Assembly (NCBI RefSeq): GCF_016863655.1
Contig: NZ_BOPH01000039.1
Coordinates: 1-64,000, forward strand
Source: Virgisporangium ochraceum
Lineage (GTDB): Bacteria; Actinomycetota; Actinomycetes; Mycobacteriales; Micromonosporaceae
Direction of reading: 5' to 3'
DNA: 64,000 nt
The position numbers and the translations under genes are program-made. Under the pieces are notes generated by a model that worked only from the letters and a program-made list of their open reading frames with translations, had not been told where the DNA came from and ran no database searches. Below, one piece after another: positions 56,934 through 64,000 of this stretch. Each line of letters begins with the position of its first letter. Position 1 is the stretch's first letter.

Positions 56934-57623
56934 TCACCTTTGGCCGTACACGTTCTGGTAACGCTCGAACAACGAGTCGATGGCCTGCTCGGGCAGCCGC
57001 TGGACCGGGCCGAGCTGGCGGGCGAAGTGGACGGTGCGGGCCACGTCCTCGCACATCACCGCCGCCTTGACGGCGGACCGGGCGGAGGCGCCGATCGTGA
57101 ACGGGCCGTGCTGGCGCATCAGCACCGCCGGCGAGCGGTGGCCGCGCAGCGTCTCGACGATGCCGCGCCCGATCGAGTCGTCGCCGATGAGCGCGAAGGG
57201 ACCGACCGGGATGTCGCCGCCGAACTCGTCGGCCATCGCGGTGATCACACAGGGGACCGGTTCGCCGCGGGCCGCCCACGCGGTGGCGTAAGGGCTGTGG
57301 GTGTGCACGACGCCGCCGACGTGGGGCATGTGGGCGTACACGTAGGCGTGCGCGGCCGTGTCGCTCGACGGGGAGTGCCGCCCGTCGACCAGGTTGGCCT
57401 CGAGGTCGGTGACGACCATGGTCTCCGGGGTCAGCTCGTCGTAGCTCACGCCCGACGGTTTGATCACAAGGAGGTCGGCGCCGGGGACGCGGGCCGAGAC
57501 GTTGCCGCTGGTCCACGTGACCAGTCCCCAGCGGACGAGTTCGGCGTGCAGGCGGCAGACCTCGCCTCGAAGCCGCTCGATGTCTTGCAGCACCGGGGAC
57601 GGGTACAGGTCGGACAGCGTCAA
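56934..57623 (-). CDS. araD: L-ribulose-5-phosphate 4-epimerase
   Basis: 229 residues. Class II aldolase fold: LVTWTSGNVSARVPGADLLV, KPSGVSYDEL, and zinc ligands in GVVHTHSPYATAW and MRQHGPF. Converts L-ribulose 5-phosphate to D-xylulose 5-phosphate. The TTG at 57623 is preferred over a TTG five codons upstream (57638) because TTGGGGGAAG lies at ribosome-site distance from it. It is divergent from araB across a 160-bp region with operator-like dyads. Confidence 0.93.
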   Translation of the reverse strand: MTLSDLYPSPVLQDIERLRGEVCRLHAELVRWGLVTWTSGNVSARVPGADLLVIKPSGVSYDELTPETMVVTDLEANLVDGRHSPSSDTAAHAYVYAHMPHVGGVVHTHSPYATAWAARGEPVPCVITAMADEFGGDIPVGPFALIGDDSIGRGIVETLRGHRSPAVLMRQHGPFTIGASARSAVKAAVMCEDVARTVHFARQLGPVQRLPEQAIDSLFERYQNVYGQR

Positions 57624-57644
57624 GACGGCTTCCCCCAAGGTCTT

Positions 57645-57656
57645 GTTATCGCTAAC
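57645..57656. promoter_or_regulatory. Operator-like dyad GTTATCGCTAAC
   Basis: GTTA-N4-TAAC dyad just upstream of araD. A weaker copy, GTTACCGCTATC, stands at 57710-57721, 65 bp away centre to centre (about six helix turns). Candidate sites for the LacI protein encoded at 59745. Confidence 0.5.
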
Positions 57657-57745
57657 ATGTCAAGCCGATCAACAGTATTGCGGAAGATGGATGGGCGCGT
57701 TTCGTGAGTGTTACCGCTATCATTCGCGGCGTCAAGAGTCACCTC

Positions 57746-57759
57746 CGAAAACGTTTTCG
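57746..57759. promoter_or_regulatory. Perfect palindrome CGAAAACGTTTTCG before araB
   Basis: A 14-bp perfect palindrome 21 bp upstream of the araB ATG. The centre and symmetry (AACGTT) are typical of LacI/GalR-family sites. It overlaps the expected 5' UTR. Confidence 0.55.
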
Positions 57760-57780
57760 AAGAGTTCAGGGAGCGTGCCC

Positions 57781-59427
57781 ATGTCAAGTTATGTGATCGG
57801 CGTCGATTACGGCACTCTCTCCGGGCGGGCAGTCGTCGTGCGGGTCGGAGACGGCGCGACGATGGGCGAAGCGGTGCACGAGTACGCCCACGGCGTCGTC
57901 GAGCGCACGCTGCCGACCTCCGGTGCCCGGCTGCCCCACGACTGGGCGCTGCAGGTGCCGTCGGACTACCTCGACGTCCTCCGGATCGCCGTACCCGAAG
58001 CGCTGGCCGCGAGCGGGGTGCCGGCGTCGTCGGTGGTCGGCATCGGCACCGACTTCACCGCGTCGACGCCGATGCCGGTCAAGGCCGACGGCACGCCGCT
58101 GTGCGAGGTGCCCGGGTTCGCCGACCGGCCGCACGCCTACGTGAAGCTGTGGAAGCACCACTCGGCCCAGTCGCACGCCGACCGGATCAACGCCGTCGCC
58201 GCCGAGCGCGGCGAGCCCTGGCTGGCCCGGTACGGCGGGCGCATCTCGTCGGAGTGGGAGTTCGCCAAGGGCCTGCAACTGCTGGAGGAGGACCCGGAGG
58301 CGTACGCCGCCACCGACATCTGGATCGAGGCGGCCGACTGGATCGTCTGGAAGCTGTCCGGCGCCTACGTGCGCAACGCCTGCACCGCCGGCTACAAGGC
58401 CGTCTACCAGGACGGCCGGTACCCCGACAAGGACTACCTGGCCGCGCTGAACCCGGAGTTCACCGGCTTCGTCGAGGAGAAGCTGGCCGGTCCGATCGGC
58501 GCGCTCGGCGCCCGCGCCGGCGGGCTCACCGCCGAGGCCGCGGCGTGGACCGGGCTGCCGGAGGGCATCGCGGTGTGCGTCGGCAACGTCGACGCCCACG
58601 TCGCCGCGGCCACCGCGCAGGCCACGCGGCCCGGTCGCATGGTCCTGATCATGGGGACGTCCACCTGCCACATCATGAACTCCGACGTGCTCGCCGAGGT
58701 GCCGGGCATGTGCGGGGTGGTCGACGGCGGCATCGTCGCCGGGCTGTGGGGCTACGAGGCGGGGCAGAGCGGCGTCGGCGACATCTTCGGCTGGTTCGTC
58801 GAGCACGGCGTCCCCGCGTCCGCCCGCGACGAGGCCGCCGAGCGCGGCCTGGACCTGCACGACCTGCTGAGCGAGCGCGCCGCCGCGCAGCCGGTGGGCG
58901 GGCACGGCCTGATCGCGCTCGACTGGCAGAGCGGCAACCGCTCGGTACTCGTCGACCACGAGCTGTCCGGCGTGATCGTGGGCCTGACGCTGGCGACCCG
59001 TCCGGAGGACATCTACCGCGCCCTGCTGGAGGCGACCGCGTTCGGCACCCGCACGATCATCGAGACGTTCGAGGCGTCTGGCGTGCCCGTCGGCGACCTG
59101 ATCATCGCCGGTGGCCTGGCGAAGAACGCGTTCCTCATGCAGATCTACGCCGACGTCACCAACCGGACGCTCGACGTGCTCGCCTCGGCACAGGGCTCCG
59201 CCGTGGGCTCCGCGATCCACGCCGCCGTGGCCGCGGGAGCGTACGAGGACGTGCACGCGGCCGCCGACGCGATGGGCGGCGTCCAGCGCGCCGTGTACCG
59301 GCCGGATCCGTCGCGCAAGGCGGCGTACGACGAGCTGTACGCCGAGTACGTGACGCTGCACGACTACTTCGGCCGCGGCGTGAACGACGTCATGCACCGG
59401 CTTCGGGCGATCCAGCGCCGCGCGTAG
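57781..59427 (+). CDS. araB: Ribulokinase
   Basis: 548 residues, FGGY kinase. The ATP site is SYVIGVDYGTLSGRAVVV, followed by IGTDFTASTPMPV, EWEFAKGLQLLEEDPEAY and LWGYEAGQSGVGDIFGWF, and a FGGY-type C-terminal IIAGGLAKNAFLMQIYADVT. Phosphorylates L-ribulose. It is transcribed away from araD and followed by the LacI gene. The upstream palindrome suggests sugar-dependent control. Confidence 0.95.
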   Translation: MSSYVIGVDYGTLSGRAVVVRVGDGATMGEAVHEYAHGVVERTLPTSGARLPHDWALQVPSDYLDVLRIAVPEALAASGVPASSVVGIGTDFTASTPMPVKADGTPLCEVPGFADRPHAYVKLWKHHSAQSHADRINAVAAERGEPWLARYGGRISSEWEFAKGLQLLEEDPEAYAATDIWIEAADWIVWKLSGAYVRNACTAGYKAVYQDGRYPDKDYLAALNPEFTGFVEEKLAGPIGALGARAGGLTAEAAAWTGLPEGIAVCVGNVDAHVAAATAQATRPGRMVLIMGTSTCHIMNSDVLAEVPGMCGVVDGGIVAGLWGYEAGQSGVGDIFGWFVEHGVPASARDEAAERGLDLHDLLSERAAAQPVGGHGLIALDWQSGNRSVLVDHELSGVIVGLTLATRPEDIYRALLEATAFGTRTIIETFEASGVPVGDLIIAGGLAKNAFLMQIYADVTNRTLDVLASAQGSAVGSAIHAAVAAGAYEDVHAAADAMGGVQRAVYRPDPSRKAAYDELYAEYVTLHDYFGRGVNDVMHRLRAIQRRA

Positions 59428-59531
59428 CCCTCGCCCCACGCCCCACCCCGTCCCGCGCGTGCCCTGTGCCGCGCGTGCCCTGCCCTCGTGCGCGCCCACC
59501 GCGCCCACCGCGCGTTCCGCCTCTCCGCGTC

Positions 59532-59600
59532 GATCTTGCAGTTGTGGCCCCACCCTTATGATGATTTGTACGGCTTATCGGCGGCCACAACTGCAAGATC
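59532..59600. repeat. GATCTTG-ended hairpin repeat, copy 3
   Basis: A 69-bp element with perfect 18-bp arms (GATCTTGCAGTTGTGGCC / GGCCACAACTGCAAGATC) and a 33-base loop. Between araB and lacI. Shares the GATCTTG / CAAGATC ends with 9877 and 14204. The interior differs. Confidence 0.7.
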
Positions 59601-59744
59601 GGCGCCGAAGGAACGCGGATGGAGGAGGCCGAGGGAAGGCGGGGGGAGGGCAGGGTGGCGTAGGACGGCTCTTGACGATCCGCATTGACCGGGATCACAG
59701 TGGGGGCCTACGCGAACGCTCGCTCTGCTGCCGAGGGAGGGGAA

Positions 59745-60752
59745 ATGTACGTATCCCTCCGTGATGTGGCGGCCCGCTCGGGCGTGAGCTTCCAGACCGC
59801 CAGCAAGGTGCTCAACGGGGTACCGGGGGTGGTCGCGCCCGAGACCCGGGAGCGGATCCTGCGCGCCGCGGCCGAGCTCGGGTACGTGCCCAACGCGATG
59901 GCCCGGGGGCTTGTGCGCCGGGCCTCGGTCACCATCGGGGTCGTCGCCGACGAGATCTCCGACCTCGCCATCTCGCAGTTCGTGCTCGCCGCGCAGCGGG
60001 CGGCCGCCGTACGGGGGCATGCGGCGCTGGTCAGCACCGTTAACGCTAACAACGAAGCCGGGCTGGCCGTCCGCAAGTTGCTGGAGTACCGGGTCGACGG
60101 CATCCTGGCCGCCGCGCCCACGCTCGAGAACGACGCCGGGCTCGGCGCGGCGCTGCGCGGGACGGTGCCGGTGGTGAGCATCCACCGCGTGCACGACGGG
60201 GGAGTCCCCACCGTCGGCTCGGACCACACACTCACCGGACTGCTCGCCGCGCGGCACCTTCTGCGCCTCGGTCACACGCGGATCGGCACGATCGCCGGCC
60301 CGGCCGGGCGGCAGGTGGTCAAGAGCCGCATGCGGGGGTTCCGCGCCGCGCTCGACGAGGCCGGCCATCCGCTCGACGAGCGGCGCGTCGTCGAGGCCGG
60401 CTGGTCGCACGACGGCGGGCACACCGCCGTGCACCAACTGCTCGACTCCGACCCGACGGTGACCGCCGTCTTCGTCCACAACGACGTCATGGCGGTCGGC
60501 GCGCTCAAGGCCCTCCACGAGCGCGGCCGGAAGGTCCCCCTCGACTGCTCCCTCGTCAGCTGCGACGACCTGTCCTTCGCCGCATACCTGGTGCCGCCGC
60601 TGACGACCATCCGCATCCCGTTCCAGGAAACCGGTGAACGGGCGGCGACCCTGCTCCTGGACCGCATCGGCGGACAACCCATCCCGGCCCGCAACCTGCT
60701 GCCGGTGGAACTGGTCGTCCGCGAGTCAACGGGGCCGCCGCCAGACCAGTGA
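59745..60752 (+). CDS. LacI family regulator of the arabinose locus
   Basis: 335 residues from the ATG at 59745 (GGGAGGGG upstream). An in-frame start 60 bp upstream is rejected for lack of a ribosome site. HTH and hinge: VSLRDVAARSGVSFQTASKV, then NAMARGLVRRASVT. The sensor domain follows. Placed between araB and the sugar importer, it probably represses both until arabinose or an oligosaccharide is present. A GTTAACGCTAAC dyad lies within its own coding region at 60039-60050. Confidence 0.92.
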   Translation: MYVSLRDVAARSGVSFQTASKVLNGVPGVVAPETRERILRAAAELGYVPNAMARGLVRRASVTIGVVADEISDLAISQFVLAAQRAAAVRGHAALVSTVNANNEAGLAVRKLLEYRVDGILAAAPTLENDAGLGAALRGTVPVVSIHRVHDGGVPTVGSDHTLTGLLAARHLLRLGHTRIGTIAGPAGRQVVKSRMRGFRAALDEAGHPLDERRVVEAGWSHDGGHTAVHQLLDSDPTVTAVFVHNDVMAVGALKALHERGRKVPLDCSLVSCDDLSFAAYLVPPLTTIRIPFQETGERAATLLLDRIGGQPIPARNLLPVELVVRESTGPPPDQ

Positions 60753-60780
60753 TCCGTCATCCCCGTCAGGACGGTGACCA

Positions 60781-62115
60781 ATGAACAGTCCCCCCAACCC
60801 CCTCACCCGTCGCACCCTTCTGAGAGCCTCGGTGCTGGGTGCCGCCGCGCTCGGGACCACCGGCTGCTCCGTGATCGGAACCGGCCTCGCCAACACCCAG
60901 CTCGACCCCGGCACGGTCTCCTTCTGGAATTTGTTCGGTGGTGGTGACGGCGTCCGCATGCAGCAGATGCTCGACGGCTACCGCAAGGCCAACCCGGGAA
61001 CCACCCTCGAAGCCGTCACGCTCACGTGGGGAAACCCTTACTACACCAAGCTTTCCCTCTCCACGGTCGGCGACCAGCCGCCGCACGTGGCGGTCAGCCA
61101 CCTGACCCGCGCGACGACGCTCGTACAGGGCGACCTGCTCCAGGAGCTCAAACCGGAGGACCTGGAACGGCACGGCATGTCGCCGGACAAGTTCAACCGG
61201 CGCGCCTGGGAGGCCGGTCTCGTCGACGGGAAGATCTACGCGATCCCCATCGACACCCACCCGTGGGTGCTGTTCTACAACAGGGACATCTGCGGGAAGG
61301 CCGGTCTGCTCGACGGCGACGGCAACCTGAAGGAGATCAAGGGACCCGACGCGTTCGCCGACGCGTTGACGAAGGTCAAGGGCGTCACCGGAAAGTTCGG
61401 CGCCACGCACGGCATGAACTCCGACACCGCGACGCCGTGGCGGTTCTTCAACACGCTGCACTCGCAGCTCGGCGGCGAGGTGCTGGCCGACAACGGACGG
61501 CGCATCGTCCTCGACGACGCCAAGGCCACCCAGGTGCTCGACTACATGCGCTCGCTCACGGTCGAGAAGCAGCTGATCGCGAGCGGCGTCGACTACCAGG
61601 CGGCGATCGCCCTGTTCGCCGAGGGGCAGGCCGGCATGCACCTCAACGGCGAGTGGGAGATCACCACGTTCCAGACCGCGAAGATGAACTTCGGCATGAC
61701 CCTGGTGCCGAACATCTTCGGCGGCGAGTACAAGGTGCACGCCGACTCGCACACGCTGGTGCTTCCGGTGCGGCCCGACCAGGACCGGGCGACGCTCGAC
61801 CGGTCGCTCGGCTTCATCAAGTCGATGCTCGACCAGAGCCTCACCTGGGCACAGGGCGGCCACGTGCCGTCGTGGCAGCCGTTCGCGGCGAGCGAGGAGT
61901 TCAGGAAGCTCACGCCGCAGTCGAACTACGCGGCGGCGGCCGACGCCGCCTCCTACGACCCGCCGGGCTGGTACTCCGGCTCGGGTTCGAACTTCGAGAT
62001 CGTCATGGGCTCCGCCATCGGCGCGGTCGAGGCGGGACAGATGAGCGTCTCCGCCGCGCTCTCCCAGATCCGCTCGAAGCTGCAGGTCCACGCCGACACC
62101 GCTCCGCCGGTGTAA
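60781..62115 (+). CDS. Sugar-binding lipoprotein, arabinose-locus ABC importer
   Basis: 444 residues. The twin-arginine-type leader (RRTLLRASVLGAAALGTTGC) has a lipobox TTGC. The family 1 binding fold follows, with FYNRDICGKAGLL and EGQAGMHLNGEWEITTFQTA. It begins 28 bp after lacI and precedes both permeases. The likely ligand is arabinose-containing oligosaccharide, from its neighbours only. Confidence 0.92.
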   Translation: MNSPPNPLTRRTLLRASVLGAAALGTTGCSVIGTGLANTQLDPGTVSFWNLFGGGDGVRMQQMLDGYRKANPGTTLEAVTLTWGNPYYTKLSLSTVGDQPPHVAVSHLTRATTLVQGDLLQELKPEDLERHGMSPDKFNRRAWEAGLVDGKIYAIPIDTHPWVLFYNRDICGKAGLLDGDGNLKEIKGPDAFADALTKVKGVTGKFGATHGMNSDTATPWRFFNTLHSQLGGEVLADNGRRIVLDDAKATQVLDYMRSLTVEKQLIASGVDYQAAIALFAEGQAGMHLNGEWEITTFQTAKMNFGMTLVPNIFGGEYKVHADSHTLVLPVRPDQDRATLDRSLGFIKSMLDQSLTWAQGGHVPSWQPFAASEEFRKLTPQSNYAAAADAASYDPPGWYSGSGSNFEIVMGSAIGAVEAGQMSVSAALSQIRSKLQVHADTAPPV

Positions 62116-62136
62116 CCGTCTTCGAGGAGGTTGGCT

Positions 62137-63087
62137 GTGGCCAGCACCGAGACTTCCGTAGCGACACCCACCCGGTCCGACACCGACGGCGAGTCGACCA
62201 CCAGCACCATGAAGAAGGTCGGCCAGGGCCGGCCGGCGTTGGCGTTCCTCGCACCGTTCCTCGTGCTCTACGTGCTGTTCATCATCGGACCCGCCATCTA
62301 CGGCCTGGTGATGAGCTTCTTCCACACCAGCCTGGTGAAGCCCGGGCTGGGCGAGTTCGCCGGCATCAGCAACTACGTCGAGGCCCTGTCGAGCGGCGAC
62401 TTCTGGTCGGCGCTCTGGCACACGGTGTGGTTCACGATCCTCACCACGCCGCCGCTCGTGGTGCTGGCGCTGCTCTTCGCGCTGCTCGCCGAGCGGGCGC
62501 GCCGGGCGCGCTGGTTCTTCCGGCTCGCGTTCTTTCTGCCGTACGTGCTGCCGTCAGCGGTGGTGGCACTGATCTGGATCTGGCTCTACACACCGGTTCT
62601 GGGCCTGATCACCCGCACGGTGGCCTGGTTCGGTGTCGAACCGCCGAACTGGCTCGGCGACCCGAACTGGGCGATGGTCTCGCTGGCGGTCACCACCGTG
62701 TGGTGGACGCTCGGCTTCAACTTCGTGCTGTACCTGGCCGGGTTGCAGGAGATTCCGCGGGACCTGTACGAGGCGTCCTCGATCGACGGTGCCAGCCCGT
62801 GGCAGCAGGTACGCAGCATCACGCTGCCGCTGCTGGCCCGCACCACGACCCTCGTGGTGGTGCTGCAGATCATCGCCTCGCTCAAGGTGTTCGACCAGAT
62901 GTACATCATGACCTCGGGCGGCCCGAACTTCTCCACCCGCTCGGCGCTGCAGTACATCTACGACGTCGGGTTCACCGACTTCCGCACCGGATACGCGGCC
63001 GCCGCGTCCACGTTGTTCTTCCTCGTGGTGCTCGCGGTCTCCGCGGTATGGCTCACGATGACCCGCCGCCAGGAACCGGAGCTGTGA
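62137..63087 (+). CDS. Carbohydrate ABC transporter permease (MalF-type)
   Basis: 316 residues. GAGGAGG is 6 bases before the GTG, which fixes this start over a TTG at 62131. A soluble N-terminus (about 1-35) is followed by six membrane segments (LAFLAPFLVLYVLFIIGPAI first) and the EAA loop LYEASSIDGASPWQQVRSIT. Partner of the next gene. Confidence 0.92.
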   Translation: MASTETSVATPTRSDTDGESTTSTMKKVGQGRPALAFLAPFLVLYVLFIIGPAIYGLVMSFFHTSLVKPGLGEFAGISNYVEALSSGDFWSALWHTVWFTILTTPPLVVLALLFALLAERARRARWFFRLAFFLPYVLPSAVVALIWIWLYTPVLGLITRTVAWFGVEPPNWLGDPNWAMVSLAVTTVWWTLGFNFVLYLAGLQEIPRDLYEASSIDGASPWQQVRSITLPLLARTTTLVVVLQIIASLKVFDQMYIMTSGGPNFSTRSALQYIYDVGFTDFRTGYAAAASTLFFLVVLAVSAVWLTMTRRQEPEL

Positions 63088-63088
63088 G

Positions 63089-63970
63089 ATGGCCACCATC
63101 ACCGAAGAACGGGAAACCACCGTCCGGCACGATCCGGTGACGAGGTCGGTCGACCGGCGCACGCGCCTCTTCAACGCCACCTGTGTCGGCGTGCTCATCG
63201 CGTTCGCAGCCATCTGGCTGGTGCCGTTGCTGTGGGCGTTCGACACCGCGATCAAGCCCAACGCCGAGACCACGAATCCGACCTGGAAGATCGAGAACCC
63301 GACCCTGGAGTCGTTCCGGACGCTGCTCGAACAGGGCGACATCCTCAACTGGTACGCGGCGAGCTTCATCACCTCGACGCTCACCGCCCTCTTCGTCGTG
63401 CTCACCGCGAGCCTCGCCGCGTTCGCGTTGTCGCGCATGCGGTTCCGGTACCGCTGGCTGGTCTTCTGGTTCATCCTGATCGGCATCATGATCCCGAACC
63501 AGGTGCTGATCGTGCCGCAGTTCCGGGAGTTCCAGGCGGTCAACCTGCTGAACACGTACTGGGCGGTGATCCTGCCGCAGATCCCGACCGCGATCGCGGT
63601 GTTCATCTTCAAGCAGTTCTTCGACGGGCTGCCGCGCGACCTCGACGAGGCCGCCCGCATCGACGGCGCCGGGTTCTTCCACATCTACCGCACGATCGCG
63701 ATGCCGCTGGCCCGGCCCGCGGCGTCGGCGGTGGCCATCTTCAGCTTCGTCTGGTCGTGGAACAACCTGCTGTGGCCGCTGCTCGTGCTGACCAACCCGA
63801 AGCTCATGACGATCCCGGTGGGCCTCGCGACAGTTCAAGGGACGTACGGGATCCGCTACGCCGACACGATGGCGTCGGCGTTGCTCGGCGCGCTACCGCT
63901 GGTACTGGTCTTCCTGCTGTTCCAGCGGCGCATCGTCGAGGGCATCGCCGGTACCGGCCTGAAAGGATGA
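63089..63970 (+). CDS. Carbohydrate ABC transporter permease (MalG-type)
   Basis: 293 residues, starting 1 bp after the previous stop. Six membrane segments. EAA loop LDEAARIDGAGFFHIYRTIA, then PLARPAASAVAIFSFVWSWN. C-terminus VEGIAGTGLKG. It completes the importer, which has no local ATPase gene. Confidence 0.92.
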   Translation: MATITEERETTVRHDPVTRSVDRRTRLFNATCVGVLIAFAAIWLVPLLWAFDTAIKPNAETTNPTWKIENPTLESFRTLLEQGDILNWYAASFITSTLTALFVVLTASLAAFALSRMRFRYRWLVFWFILIGIMIPNQVLIVPQFREFQAVNLLNTYWAVILPQIPTAIAVFIFKQFFDGLPRDLDEAARIDGAGFFHIYRTIAMPLARPAASAVAIFSFVWSWNNLLWPLLVLTNPKLMTIPVGLATVQGTYGIRYADTMASALLGALPLVLVFLLFQRRIVEGIAGTGLKG

Positions 63971-63972
63971 GA

Positions 63973-64000
63973 ATGCACCAAGCCTCATTGACCATCGATC
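63973..64000 (+). CDS. Start of a further gene, cut by the window end
   Basis: ATG at 63973, 5 bp after an AAAGGATGA that includes the permease stop, begins MHQASLTID. Nine residues only. The position suggests a glycosidase of the arabinose locus, but the sequence is too short to tell. Confidence 0.4.

Overview
The window is high-G+C actinobacterial DNA, most likely from the family Micromonosporaceae. The reasons are the extreme third-position G/C bias, many GTG and TTG starts, stop/start overlaps of the ATGA and GTGA kind, -10 boxes 6-7 bases before the start codon (leaderless mRNAs), and gene neighbourhoods also found in Mycobacterium (aceE with DUF3052 and AhpE; Nif3, zinc-ribbon protein and RNase HI/phosphatase fusion). 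No plasmid, phage or rRNA genes are present. The family assignment is inferred, since no marker gene was compared with a database.

0-24.4 kb is mostly core genome. It holds an ECF sigma factor with a membrane partner bearing Asp-box repeats, gltX, a coupled block aceE / GH1 glucosidase / phosphotransferase / zinc finger, two small Gly/Ser/Cys-rich membrane proteins with matching promoters, tRNA-Val, AhpE and DUF3052, a fused 2-oxoacid dehydrogenase E1, NUDIX, YjbQ, an Rrf2-NIPSNAP pair, a large M50-type membrane protease with extra sensor-like domains, a PrimPol-like gene divergent from an XRE-flavoprotein pair, and the Nif3 / zinc-ribbon / RNase HI cluster. 24.4-25.5 kb is a graveyard of gene fragments.

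25.6-33.8 kb is a carbohydrate locus: an ABC importer, a LacI regulator, a GH32/68-like enzyme and two secreted esterases. Three copies of the operator GCTAAA-N4-TTTAGC (one degenerate) tie it together. 34.1-40.4 kb carries two cyclic-di-GMP proteins that share an unusual membrane domain, on either side of a Ca-binding-like small protein and a helical-repeat protein.

40.4-45.2 kb is a decayed accessory hotspot next to the RNase P RNA gene. The last ~33 bases of rnpB recur three more times as 35-bp tail copies. Two intact Uma2-family nuclease genes each start 63-84 bp after one of these copies. A third, frameshifted Uma2 gene, a YdcF remnant, an A+T-rich orphan gene and a ~395-bp direct repeat fill the rest. 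No integrase is visible.

45.2-53.2 kb returns to chromosomal genes: TauE, DUF4132, DUF1905, HAD and RecQ. 53.2-64 kb is an L-arabinose locus. araD-araA-(deleted ABC transporter)-GH127 run leftward, and araB, lacI and an intact ABC importer run rightward. The deletion left only the signal peptide of the old binding protein joined to the last ~30 codons of its permease. Three hairpins with GATCTTG / CAAGATC ends at 9.9, 14.2 and 59.5 kb form an intergenic repeat family.
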